The notes: generated by a model not told the origin, from the sequence alone. Shown: positions 1-7,484, numbered from the stretch's first letter. The stretch is 13,059 nt of DNA from JARRRL01 sp037380725 (GCA_037380725.1 JARRRL010000069.1:1-13059); one strand, 5' to 3'. Numbers and translations are program-made.

Positions 1-254
1 AGGCCTAGCTCCAATATGACATCAAAGTTGGCGTCGAGAATACTTTTAGCAACAAGCCAAATTTGCTCAATACAACGTTCTTTACGCTCTATATACCATT
101 CCATGGTTCCCGAGGTGGGACGATCAGGACGAAATAAGTTCACCATCCATGAGTCGAGGTTTATGTGCGGAGCGTTAATCTCGAGGGCCTGTTGCTCCGC
201 GAATGTTGACTTTCCAGATCCTACGGGACCTTCCACCAAATAGATCTTTGACAC
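1..254 (-). CDS. AAA_33-type P-loop kinase/ATP-binding protein, 5' part only
   Basis: Reading the minus strand from a GTG at 254 gives 84 residues before the window ends, so the gene is 3'-incomplete here. A Walker A motif (GPVGSGKST) lies at about residues 8-16. It is followed by a conserved block with LDSWM, LFRPDRP, an ERKERC segment and a DVILELG strand. This layout is typical of the small AAA_33 ATP-binding proteins related to zeta toxin and gluconate or shikimate-type kinases. The substrate cannot be told. GTG is chosen because AAGGGA lies six bases upstream and because the reading begins just before the first beta strand. Downstream TTG/GTG codons would leave too little in front of the Walker motif. 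The gene begins about 45 bases after an attC-like site, so it may be a cassette gene. An overlapping 64-codon ORF in another frame is a shadow. Confidence 0.75.
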   Translation of the reverse strand, partial: MSKIYLVEGPVGSGKSTFAEQQALEINAPHINLDSWMVNLFRPDRPTSGTMEWYIERKERCIEQIWLVAKSILDANFDVILELG

Positions 255-298
255 AGCATTTCCCTTGGGGTGAATTGAGAGCTCCCGGTGAATTCAGT

Positions 299-343
299 AG
301 CTAACGCCAACTTTAGCGGGCCCGCTGCAAATGTTTGTTGGAC
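299..343 (-). other. attC-like recombination site (short or degenerate)
   Basis: On the minus strand this reads GTCCAAC (343-337), fitting the attC R'' consensus RYYYAAC, followed by AAAC. Then come TTTGCAGCG and CGCTAAA, which pair with two unhelixed bases. It ends in GCGTTAGCT, where GTTAGCT misses the R' consensus GTTRRRY at one base. At 45 bases it is shorter than usual attC sites (about 57 or more), so it may be decayed or coincidental. Two points favour it: the P-loop gene starts just downstream, and the GTCCAACAAAC start is shared with the clear attC near 9687. Confidence 0.35.
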
Positions 344-471
344 TTTAATCCATCGTCCCTGAAACCCAAAGCTAAGCTTCGTCCGTCTTTGGTGTGTGTA
401 TTCTGTGGGGCCCAAATGACGATCATTGCTACGACATTATGTTCTATTCTCTCTGCGTATTACCAGCTTAA
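344..471. other. Gene-poor spacer left of the transposase remnant
   Basis: No convincing gene was found. On the minus strand, an unbroken frame from about 445 encodes a peptide containing MIVIWAPQNTHTKDG and ends with a TAA inside the attC-like site. It has no clear ribosome binding site and no recognised similarity. It may be the tail of an upstream cassette ORF. Confidence 0.3.
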
Positions 472-600
472 AGCCTGACTAAAGCGGTTCCGGCAGCCCA
501 GCAAGCAGATAGCGTTTCTGGAATAATCATCGAGCTCTACAAGAAATTGTATGCCGTTGAGAGTGAGGCCAAAGGGCGATTGCCCAGAAAAAAATTTCAC
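472..600 (+). mobile_element. Probable IS66-type transposase (TnpC) remnant
   Basis: A plus-strand frame open from 472 has no proper start. It encodes SDSVSGIIIELYKKLYAVE followed by SEAKGRLP. Helix patterns of the form IxLYxxLYxxExEAK are typical of IS66-family TnpC proteins downstream of the WAHxRRKF segment. After about residue 40 the similarity fades, although the frame stays open to 732, so a frameshift or deletion is likely. No terminal inverted repeats were identified. The fragment lies directly beside the truncated 3' end of the idnD-like gene. The family call is from remembered patterns and is tentative. Confidence 0.4.
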
Positions 601-690
601 CACCTTTCTATTCATAGTCAGATTCGCCCCTTATCCCGTGAAAAACCTAAACGATTTCCCTTACTCCGACAAACGCATTCGGTCTTAACT

Positions 691-716
691 AAATTGAGTT
701 TATTCAAAATCAATTT
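691..716. repeat. AT-rich inverted repeat downstream of idnD
   Basis: AAATTGA (691-697) and TCAATTT (710-716) are perfect complements around a 12-base AT-rich loop. The repeat overlaps the stop region of the truncated idnD-like gene. A weak terminator for that gene is possible, but the stem has only one G:C pair. Confidence 0.25.
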
Positions 717-1657
717 GAACTTTCATGGATAGGGATACGACCTAGACCAATGACTTCTGCTGCCAAGAAAAATTCTTCGTGAAATCGGAATGAGCCTTTC
801 ATTTCAATTTCTTTTGAAACTATTTTTTGCATAGGTAATGTGACGTCAGCACCCAATCCAAGTTGAATAAATTTTCCTCGTGGTCGTATGGCATCAATCG
901 CCGTCAGAATAGCCGCTTGAGCTCCAGAAGCTTCAATGACCACATCAAAATATCCTTTATTCTTTGCGTAAATATTCAGTAAATTGGTATCGGTCAAGGT
1001 GTTGATGGTTTTGTCAGCGCCCATGAGCTGAGCTTTTTGCAAAGCTTGATCAACAATATCCGTTGCTACAACTTCTAAAGCACCATGTAATTTAGCAACA
1101 GCAACCACTAAAGCACCGATCGGACCAGAACCTGTGATCAATACACGCTTTCCCATCAAAGAGCCCGCCTGCTTCACTGCATGCAAGGCAACCGCTAATG
1201 GTTCAGCAAATGCGCCATGATATGGATTAACATGTTCGGGGAGTCGTGCACACTGCGACGCTGCGACGATCAGTACCTGCTGAAAAGCGCCTTGTACATG
1301 TGGATTTCGCATCGCACTACCATAAAAGTTCATTTCCAAGCAGTGGTTATAATACGCTTTAGTGCAATATTCACAATGCCCACAAGGCCGACTCGGATTG
1401 ATCGCGACGAGATCCCCTGCGTGTAATCCACTGACTTCAGCGCCCAATTCAGCAACCCGACCACAGACTTCATGTCCAAGAATCATCGGTTCGTGTAGTC
1501 TGATGCTTCCAAAGCCACCATGCTGATAATAATGCAAATCTGATCCACAAATACCCCCTGCCTTCACAGTAATCGCAAGCTCTCCAGCATTGATTGTTGG
1601 TTTTTCACGTTCTTCGATTCTGATATCTTTTTCACCGTAACACACGATAGATTTCAT
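710..1657 (-). CDS. idnD: L-idonate 5-dehydrogenase-like zinc alcohol dehydrogenase, C-terminally truncated
   Basis: This is a medium-chain, zinc-dependent NAD(P) dehydrogenase of the L-idonate 5-dehydrogenase/sorbitol dehydrogenase type, which oxidises L-idonate to 5-keto-gluconate. Visible features are the catalytic zinc site (GGICGSDLHYY, then LGHEVCG), the four structural-zinc cysteines (PCGHCEYCTKAYYNHC), the EPLAVALHA helix and a Rossmann GSGPIGA motif. The IdnD-like segment KGSFRFHEEF is near the end. Start: ATG at 1657 is preferred, with GTGGA a few bases upstream; a GTG at 1669 would add four residues. The protein has 315 residues against about 340 in the family. After AAEVIGLGRI the expected C-terminal 25-30 residues are replaced by PIHESSN and a stop. 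It may therefore be impaired. It is transcribed divergently from the idnO-like gene. I am confident of the family; idonate is inferred from the idnO/gntK context. Confidence 0.82.
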   Translation of the reverse strand: MKSIVCYGEKDIRIEEREKPTINAGELAITVKAGGICGSDLHYYQHGGFGSIRLHEPMILGHEVCGRVAELGAEVSGLHAGDLVAINPSRPCGHCEYCTKAYYNHCLEMNFYGSAMRNPHVQGAFQQVLIVAASQCARLPEHVNPYHGAFAEPLAVALHAVKQAGSLMGKRVLITGSGPIGALVVAVAKLHGALEVVATDIVDQALQKAQLMGADKTINTLTDTNLLNIYAKNKGYFDVVIEASGAQAAILTAIDAIRPRGKFIQLGLGADVTLPMQKIVSKEIEMKGSFRFHEEFFLAAEVIGLGRIPIHESSN

Positions 1658-1718
1658 AGGGGTATCCACTCAGCTTGCCGCTCAGCAATCGATTGTTGAA
1701 AATATTTTTTATATGATC

Positions 1719-1747
1719 TTGACGCCATTGATCTCCGCTTATAGTAT
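1719..1747 (+). promoter_or_regulatory. Predicted sigma70 promoter for the idnO-gntK-garR operon
   Basis: TTGACG (1719-1724) and TAGTAT (1742-1747) are separated by exactly 17 bases in the 160-base divergent gap between idnD and idnO. Two copies of TGATCT flank the TTGACG box and could be part of an operator. A promoter for idnD on the other strand is probably also in this AT-rich gap, but none is as clear. Confidence 0.5.
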
Positions 1748-1819
1748 CATTGATTACATAAAAATTGGCAAGTGTCGAACATTACCTCAACACGCGCCAT
1801 GGACATAACAGGACAAAAA

Positions 1820-2590
1820 ATGAAGAGCCTAGAACTGTTCAAACTTCAGAATCGCCGCGCGCTCGTGACTGGTTCTACAAGAGGATTAGGATTTACTTTA
1901 GCACGCGGTTTAGCAGATGCCGGTGCTGAAATCATACTGAACAGCGCCAATTCAGAAAATCTTGAAAACGCAGCCGATCGATTACGCCAAGAAGGTGCAA
2001 TTGTTCACACATTGTGTTTTGATGTAACGCAAATCGACCAAGTAACAACTGCGATAGATCATTTTGAGGCGGAAATAGGTGCGATTGATATTTTAGTTAA
2101 CAACGCGGGCATGCAACATCGAGCACCACTTGAATCATTTCCAGTAGATCGTTTCGATGACATGATGCGCCTCAATATTAATGGGGCATTCTATGTAGGA
2201 CAAACCATCGCCAAGCATATGATCCCACGCCGAGAAGGTAAAATAATCAATATCTGTTCTGCACAGACAGCACTTGCTCGACCTTCTATAGCACCCTACA
2301 CGGCTTCTAAAGGTGCTATTGCGAATTTAACAAAAGGGATGACTTGCGATTGGGCTAAATATGGATTACAAATCAATGGTCTTGCTCCAGGTTATTTTAA
2401 AACCGAGTTAACTTCAAGCCTGGTGGCTGATGAAGCGTTTAGCACTTGGCTTTGCACTAAAACACCCGCAGGCCGTTGGGGGGAAGTTAAAGAACTCGTA
2501 GGTGCTTGTATTTTCCTCGCTTCTCCAGCATCAAGCTTTGTTAATGGACACATACTTTATGTCGATGGCGGAATTACCGTTTCACTTTAA
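1820..2590 (+). CDS. idnO: Gluconate 5-dehydrogenase (5-keto-D-gluconate reductase), SDR family
   Basis: Short-chain dehydrogenase of 256 residues that interconverts 5-keto-D-gluconate and D-gluconate with NAD(P)(H). Cofactor motif TGSTRGLG lies at residues 18-24, NNAG at about 94-97, and the catalytic Ser147, Tyr160 and Lys164 (INICSAQ, YTASK) are all present. Segments such as LAPGYFKTE, WLCTKTPAGRWG and SSFVNGHILYVDGG match E. coli IdnO closely from memory. Start: ATG at 1820, with AGGA about six bases upstream. An in-frame ATG at 1799 and GTG at 1772 would add residues unlike the family. It heads a plus-strand operon; gluconokinase begins inside its last codons. Full length and apparently intact. 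Confidence 0.9.
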   Translation: MKSLELFKLQNRRALVTGSTRGLGFTLARGLADAGAEIILNSANSENLENAADRLRQEGAIVHTLCFDVTQIDQVTTAIDHFEAEIGAIDILVNNAGMQHRAPLESFPVDRFDDMMRLNINGAFYVGQTIAKHMIPRREGKIINICSAQTALARPSIAPYTASKGAIANLTKGMTCDWAKYGLQINGLAPGYFKTELTSSLVADEAFSTWLCTKTPAGRWGEVKELVGACIFLASPASSFVNGHILYVDGGITVSL

Positions 2591-3140
2591 AGACAAGCCT
2601 GTTATCGTACTGATGGGTGTTTGTGGCTGTGGTAAATCAACGATAGGCAAAGCACTGGCTGAAAGTCTTGAATTGCCTTTTCTGGAAGGTGATGATTTTC
2701 ATCCTCCCACTAACATAGATAAAATGTCACGGGCCATACCGCTCAATGACGAGGATCGCTGGCCTTGGCTTGACAGACTGGGCATTGAAATCAATCGACT
2801 GTGCACTGCACGGGGTGGTGTTATTATCAGTTGTTCCGCATTAAAACGGTCCTATCGAGCGCGTATTTCACAAGCGGTCAATACGCCCATGTTCTTTATA
2901 TTTCTCAATGGTACACGCGAAACACTGCTGAAACGATTAAAATCACGTAAAAATCACTACATGCCTACCACCTTATTGGATAGTCAATTGTCAACAGTTG
3001 AAACACCAGAAGCAGATGAAGCCGCATTGTGTATTTCCTGTGAACAACCCATCGATAAAATCATCAATACAATACAGAACACCATCGGCAAAATACGAAA
3101 TCATCAATTTAAGACGAAATCAGCCGATTTAAACTTTTAA
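2565..3140 (+). CDS. gntK: Gluconokinase (thermosensitive GntK/IdnK type)
   Basis: ATP-dependent kinase of 191 residues that makes 6-phosphogluconate, feeding the pentose phosphate or Entner-Doudoroff pathways. Walker A GVCGCGKST is at residues 18-26. The gluconokinase signature GDDFHPPTNIDKM, the NDEDRWPWL segment, SCSALKRSYR and the HYMPTTLLDSQ lid region are all visible. The open frame extends further upstream, but ATG at 2565 gives the usual short N-terminus. It overlaps the end of the idnO-like gene by 26 bases with no clear Shine-Dalgarno, which suggests translational coupling; an ATG at 2559 is an alternative. The C-terminus is about 15 residues longer than typical, with a basic tail. 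The idn versus gnt paralogue cannot be decided from sequence. Confidence 0.9.
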   Translation: MAELPFHFKDKPVIVLMGVCGCGKSTIGKALAESLELPFLEGDDFHPPTNIDKMSRAIPLNDEDRWPWLDRLGIEINRLCTARGGVIISCSALKRSYRARISQAVNTPMFFIFLNGTRETLLKRLKSRKNHYMPTTLLDSQLSTVETPEADEAALCISCEQPIDKIINTIQNTIGKIRNHQFKTKSADLNF

Positions 3141-3186
3141 AATATTTGATCATTTTTTTGTTATCGAATCAATAAGGAAATTAGGA

Positions 3187-3960
3187 ATGAAAATCGCTGT
3201 TCTCGGCATAGGCCTTATGGGAAAACCGATGGTAGAGAATTTGGTGGCTGCTGGACACGAATTACATATTTGGAACCGCAGTCAGCACAAGGCGGAAGCA
3301 CTCAATACGATTGCAACCTGTCACAAACTTCCAAATGAGGCTGCAGCTCATGCTGAAGTACTCATTACCATGCTCTATGATGGCGCTATAACCAGTGAGG
3401 TATTAATCGCATCCAAAGTCATGCAGGATTGTCCTGCTAATTGCCTTGTGATTAACATGGGCTCTGTCGAACCAGAACGTGACCGCGCACTTGCAAAAAC
3501 AGCAATTTCTCTAGGCAAACGGTACCTCGATGCGCCGGTTTCCGGTGGAGTCAAAGGTGCTGAAACCGCGAGTCTCAGTATCTTTGTTGGTGGCAATCCT
3601 GAAGACATGGACTTTGCACTACCCATTTTTCAAGCCCTTGGCCGACCCCATTATCTTGGTTTACATGGTGCCGGACAATCCGCAAAACTGGCCAATCAAC
3701 TCATTGTTGCTATTACTATTGGGGCTGTTGCCGAAGCATTCCAGCTCGCCAGGTTGGCTGGTTGTGATTTAAGTGCGCTACACAAAGCACTACAAGGAGG
3801 TTTTGCTGATAGTCGAATTTTAGTGGAGCATGGTGAGCGTATGATAAAAGGAGATTACACGCCTGGTGGCAGATCGCGATCACAACTAAAAGATATTCAT
3901 AATGCTCAGCATATGGCTACACATCCCATTTCATCGAGTTTAGAAAATAAATATAAATAA
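3187..3960 (+). CDS. garR: 2-hydroxy-3-oxopropionate (tartronate semialdehyde) reductase-like protein, C-terminally truncated
   Basis: Beta-hydroxyacid dehydrogenase that would reduce tartronate semialdehyde to glycerate. The N-terminal Rossmann motif GIGLMGKPM (residues 7-15), the substrate motif DAPVSGGVKGAE (115-126) and the catalytic lysine in GAGQSAKLANQ (Lys167) are present. The start is supported by AAGGA eight bases upstream of ATG 3187. The family is usually near 290-300 residues. Here the homologous sequence stops at about residue 244 (QLKDIHNAQHMA). The last dozen residues are simply the antisense of the convergent hyi gene, so about 50 residues of the helical C-terminal domain are lost. 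It follows gluconokinase by 46 bases in the same operon. Related 3-hydroxyisobutyrate or threonate dehydrogenases cannot be excluded. Activity is doubtful. Confidence 0.8.
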   Translation: MKIAVLGIGLMGKPMVENLVAAGHELHIWNRSQHKAEALNTIATCHKLPNEAAAHAEVLITMLYDGAITSEVLIASKVMQDCPANCLVINMGSVEPERDRALAKTAISLGKRYLDAPVSGGVKGAETASLSIFVGGNPEDMDFALPIFQALGRPHYLGLHGAGQSAKLANQLIVAITIGAVAEAFQLARLAGCDLSALHKALQGGFADSRILVEHGERMIKGDYTPGGRSRSQLKDIHNAQHMATHPISSSLENKYK

Positions 3961-4610
3961 TTCACTTCCCCGAGTTCAGGTTCCTGTCGCCCTGGCACGG
4001 AGGCAAATTGAATGTGACCAATATAAGGCAAAGCGGCTCGCAAACGCTCTGTTAAATCCCCCTGTGAAATTTGGGTGTGATAGCAATCAAATAACAATTT
4101 AAGATTCTTAACCCCCACCGCTTTAATGGTTGTTATTGCCTGCTCGATGGTTTTAACATGATAGTTTGGAACATCTCGCTGATTCATTGGTTCTATCAAT
4201 ATCGTGATGCCGTAAGGTCGAGCTTGCTCACACGCGTAGAGTAAATGACGCCGATATACCGCTTCGGATTCTTCATCGGCTTCCGTCTTTCCAGCCACGG
4301 CATTAATGTTTTTGGCACCGATCGCTGCAGCATACTCAATGGCTTTATCTATGCAATGTTTGGCTTCATCCTGACGATCAACTCTGGCCAAAACACCAAA
4401 ATCATCTGTACCGTTAATACCCAAGCTCGTATTAATACTTAGCATACTTAAGTGTGTTTCTTCTAACGCTTCTTTTATACGCAAAGGATCATTATTATAA
4501 GGAAAATGGCACTCCACAGCATCAAATCCCACTGCTGCAGCGCGACGCACCGCATCCGGCAAGGACAATTCAGTCCACAAAAAACCAAGATTAGCTGAAA
4601 ATCTTGGCAT
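3906..4610 (-). CDS. hyi: Hydroxypyruvate isomerase-like TIM-barrel protein, C-terminally truncated
   Basis: Xylose-isomerase-like TIM barrel of the Hyi/OtnI group, which interconverts hydroxypyruvate and tartronate semialdehyde (or 2-oxotetronates). Recognisable segments are SANLGFLWTELSL at the N-terminus, AVECHFPYNN, the first catalytic and metal glutamate in LIEPMNQRD (Glu140), LLFDCYHTQ with Asp175, and HIQFASVPGRQEPELGEVNY. ATG 4610 has AGGAG seven bases upstream. The protein is 234 residues against about 258. The homology ends at KLDEMG (residue 229) and the remaining five residues come from antisense of garR. The second active-site glutamate, normally in a CEY-type motif just beyond this point, is absent, so the enzyme is probably inactive. 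It lies 45 bases after the lactonase gene on the same strand. Confidence 0.82.
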   Translation of the reverse strand: MPRFSANLGFLWTELSLPDAVRRAAAVGFDAVECHFPYNNDPLRIKEALEETHLSMLSINTSLGINGTDDFGVLARVDRQDEAKHCIDKAIEYAAAIGAKNINAVAGKTEADEESEAVYRRHLLYACEQARPYGITILIEPMNQRDVPNYHVKTIEQAITTIKAVGVKNLKLLFDCYHTQISQGDLTERLRAALPYIGHIQFASVPGRQEPELGEVNYLYLFSKLDEMGCVAIC

Positions 4611-4655
4611 AAGCGTTCTCCTTTTAACGATTGATGGTTTGTTATTCGATTAAAA

Positions 4656-5780
4656 TCACAAAAAACGAATATAATTGGGTGCAGGAATTTCACAATGGAC
4701 TTCCGTGCTTGTCAATAAGCCAGTTTTGATATTTCTAGAAAATACGCTTACAATACCCGAATCTTGATTTGCAACCAAAACACTGTTTCCGCATGGCGTT
4801 ATGGCAAAATGTCGAGGAAAATTTCCACCGCTTGAGGTAAGACCAATACGCATCAAGTGACCATCATCAAGGACCTTGAATATTGCAAGCGAATTATCAC
4901 CACGATTAGAAACATACAGATATTCTGCATCTGGTGAAAGCGCAATTTCTGAAACATAACTGACTTTCTTACGATCATCGATCGTCGATTCGCTCTGAAT
5001 CAGTGTCAAACGTGATTTGACGGTGCTGGGCTTACTGTTATCCAAGCGTGCCACACAAACCGTATTTAATAATTCATTGGAAATATAACACACGTCTAAT
5101 GTTGGGTGCATCGCCATATGTCGAGGTCCAGAGCCCGATTCGAAATCAATGTGACACTCAGGCAATAGTTGTTTCTTCTCTGCGTCATAGCGATATTGAA
5201 AAACTGCGTTTTCGCCCAAATCAGGTATAAACACCCACTCATGCCAAAAATGTGCGCAATGCGCGTGTGGCCCAACTTGCCGATTACCCCAGTGATCCTC
5301 ACGATCGCTTACCTGGCGCCATTGACCCTCTGGTCGATGGTATTGCTTAAAGCTCTGACGCAGAGGACCCAGCCGTCCATTTTCATCAACTTCGACGACA
5401 TCAATAATAGCATCCCAGTAGTTAATAATGACCGCTGCGTCTCGTTGAGGTGAAAGCGCCAAATAACAAGTAGAGCGACCATTGGCTCTGAATGAGTCTT
5501 GTAGATCAAGGGAACCTTTTTCATTTACAGTATATCGTAATACTTCACCCTTCTCTTGAATCGTTTCAACGATAGCGTACAGCGTTTTACCGTCAGGATG
5601 GGGGATTAATACAGCAGGATTCAACACCTCTACCGTATCGGTCAAATGGAGTGTACCATCTCTTTCAAGCGTCATTGCATAAATTCCCTTACCTGGAATT
5701 GAAGCGTATGGCTGATGAGCCAACACACTCATTTCGCTGTAACTTCCAACAAGTAGGCGGCACGCTTTTGGTAATAACAT
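4656..5780 (-). CDS. Lactonase family protein (seven-bladed beta-propeller, 6-phosphogluconolactonase-like)
   Basis: Cytoplasmic-looking protein of 374 residues with repeated propeller-blade patterns, for example PDGKTLYAIVE, LALSPQRDAAVIINY, MAMHPTLDVCYISNE, IALSPDAEYLYVSNRGDNS and FAITPCGNSVLVANQDSG. The GPHAHCAHF segment corresponds to the histidine-containing motif of lactonases of the COG2706/PF10282 group. ATG 5780 has a strong GGAGG eight bases upstream. Length is usual for the family (about 340-390). Next to gluconate and idonate genes it probably opens an aldonolactone, but the exact substrate is inferred from context. It probably forms a two-gene operon with the hyi-like gene. Confidence 0.85.
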   Translation of the reverse strand: MLLPKACRLLVGSYSEMSVLAHQPYASIPGKGIYAMTLERDGTLHLTDTVEVLNPAVLIPHPDGKTLYAIVETIQEKGEVLRYTVNEKGSLDLQDSFRANGRSTCYLALSPQRDAAVIINYWDAIIDVVEVDENGRLGPLRQSFKQYHRPEGQWRQVSDREDHWGNRQVGPHAHCAHFWHEWVFIPDLGENAVFQYRYDAEKKQLLPECHIDFESGSGPRHMAMHPTLDVCYISNELLNTVCVARLDNSKPSTVKSRLTLIQSESTIDDRKKVSYVSEIALSPDAEYLYVSNRGDNSLAIFKVLDDGHLMRIGLTSSGGNFPRHFAITPCGNSVLVANQDSGIVSVFSRNIKTGLLTSTEVHCEIPAPNYIRFL

Positions 5781-5987
5781 TTAAATTCCTCCGTTTAGGG
5801 CCTGCTGAGCTTTATAGTAGTCAATAAGAACCCATTGGATGCGCTGGTGGCGGGACTGACATTATAAAAATCGGAAATTTGGGTGGTTCCAGCACAATTC
5901 AAATTTAAAGCACTTTGATTTTTTGAACTAAACGCGATGAAATCATTATCGTGTTGTATTCCGCGCAGCGCCGTCACAGAAGATGCG
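5781..5987 (-). other. Spacer with a short unrecognised reading frame
   Basis: Minus-strand codons down to a TAA at 5795-5797 form a frame of 60 or more residues (GTG at 5977). It includes NQSALNLNCAGTTQISDFYN and SNGFLLTTIKL. It looks protein-like, perhaps the C-terminal piece of a secreted or pilin-like protein, but has no ribosome binding site and I do not recognise it. An 11-base direct repeat (CCGCGCAGCGC, plus strand) occurs in the spacer and again at the start of the preceding gene's coding end, 38 bases apart. Confidence 0.3.
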
Positions 5988-7484
5988 TTAACGGGTTTCC
6001 CGCGCAGCGCTTGCTGGGTCTATCCTCCAGGTGACAAATGGCGAGACCATATAGCAAAATAAATAGGCCAGGGCGGCATAGCCAATATAGGGTGTAAAGG
6101 CCATGATAATGAGTGCACCTAGGGTGAGGCGACCAAACCAGGGTGTACGGCTCATAAAGCGCCCTAGATGAATAAAGCGCACATTGTAGCTGTTCATTAA
6201 TATCGTCGATAATATCATTAGGCCTACGCTGAACAGGCTCCAGAATAAAACCCAGTCAAAGCCTGACATGGCCAAATCGGCAGGTGTGTCCTGCAGGGAT
6301 TGGTTCAGCATGATGAGTGGCGCTGTCACAGTCGTTGCAGCGGCTGGAACTGGCATACCTTTGAAGAATCCGGGAATCGGATTTTTATCTAGCAAAAACA
6401 CAATTAAGCGTGTGATGCCAAGAAGAGCGTATAAAATCGCAATAGGCCCAATAATGTTGTTCAGCCAAGAGTTTTGAACCTCAGAGAGCGTAATATAGAA
6501 AATCCACGCAGGTACGATGCAAAAGCTTAGACCGTCTGCTAGGTCATCCATTACGCTACCGGCGGTAATGTGCTTGGTGCTACCAGGTAAGGGTTCGGTT
6601 AGTCCAAGTTTGCGGGCTAGTGCACCGTCTAGCTTGTCAAAGATAGTGGCCCCAATGAGGATGAGGTAGGCCTCTTGTATGCGTCCTTTGTAGGCAAAAA
6701 ATACTGCCAGTAAGCCCATCATGCCGTTCATGATGGTGAGTGCGTTGGGAAAAATTGCCAGTATTTTTCGTCTGAGGTGCTTGTCTCCTAGGCACAGCTC
6801 GTCAAGGCAAGCTGAACCATATTTTTTACAATAGGCAGCGATAGAGCCAAAGCTGAGGGTTAAAAAAACGATTTCAATAATAAATAAGCCTTTAATGGGA
6901 AAACTTCCTAGCCATTGAAGTATTTGTTGCAAGGTGCCCATATTTCCTGGAATGGTATCTCCATGGGAATAGAAGGCATATGCATACAGCAAGGCCCCGA
7001 CCGGTGTTGTGACCATTGTTCGTAGCCGTGTGGCGTTGTGTGTTTCGGGCGCATTGGCTTGTGCTATGGCAAAACCACGCATGTAATTAGCGACACTATC
7101 TCGCACGAGCGCGACAATACAAATAAACATGACAAAAATAGCGTGTAGTAGAGCCAGTTGACTCATACCAGCTGGCGTATTGTTCAATCGCCACATGATA
7201 CCGACTGCAATGACGGGAAATAGTATAGCGGTAAGGGATTTATCCAATAGGCGATCAGCCAACTCAGCAAGGTTGGATTGGGATTCGAACCGAGCGGCGA
7301 ACCAGCCGTCCACCAAATCAAAGAGCATGGTAGTTACCAGCAGGCAAACACCTAGGGCGTATAATTGCGAGCTGTTACGCCACATGACACCGACAGCACA
7401 AAGCATGGCGCAAAAGGCGAATATCGGGCGCGTATAGATTATGAGCGCAGTAATTTGTTTTGAGAGAAATAATTTCTTAGACAT
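5988..7484 (-). CDS. Two-domain CDP-alcohol phosphatidyltransferase-like membrane protein
   Basis: Protein of 498 residues with many hydrophobic helices and two CDP-alcohol phosphatidyltransferase domains in tandem. Members of this family join a CDP-activated lipid to an alcohol at the inner membrane (PgsA, PssA). Domain 1 (about 1-215) keeps the four aspartates (Asp56, Asp59, Asp77, Asp81) of the D-x2-DG-x2-AR-x8-G-x3-D-x3-D motif, but Arg is Ala64 and Gly is Ala73. Domain 2 (about 235-498) has Asp283, DG 286-287, AR 290-291, Gly309, Asp313 and Asp317, with 17 residues rather than 8 between AR and G. It is followed by an SFCIVPAW stretch like phosphatidylserine synthases. The start ATG 7484 has only a weak ribosome binding site. 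Most single-domain relatives have 180-260 residues. Which alcohol each domain would use is unknown. Confidence 0.8.
   Translation of the reverse strand: MSKKLFLSKQITALIIYTRPIFAFCAMLCAVGVMWRNSSQLYALGVCLLVTTMLFDLVDGWFAARFESQSNLAELADRLLDKSLTAILFPVIAVGIMWRLNNTPAGMSQLALLHAIFVMFICIVALVRDSVANYMRGFAIAQANAPETHNATRLRTMVTTPVGALLYAYAFYSHGDTIPGNMGTLQQILQWLGSFPIKGLFIIEIVFLTLSFGSIAAYCKKYGSACLDELCLGDKHLRRKILAIFPNALTIMNGMMGLLAVFFAYKGRIQEAYLILIGATIFDKLDGALARKLGLTEPLPGSTKHITAGSVMDDLADGLSFCIVPAWIFYITLSEVQNSWLNNIIGPIAILYALLGITRLIVFLLDKNPIPGFFKGMPVPAAATTVTAPLIMLNQSLQDTPADLAMSGFDWVLFWSLFSVGLMILSTILMNSYNVRFIHLGRFMSRTPWFGRLTLGALIIMAFTPYIGYAALAYLFCYMVSPFVTWRIDPASAARETR

Noticed and set aside
221..415. 64-codon minus-strand ORF over the attC-like site
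   Set aside because: It runs through the site and overlaps the P-loop gene in another frame; the Walker A frame is far better supported.
1217..1426. 69-codon plus-strand ORF inside idnD
   Set aside because: It is antisense to the zinc-binding region of the dehydrogenase, whose motifs are unmistakable.
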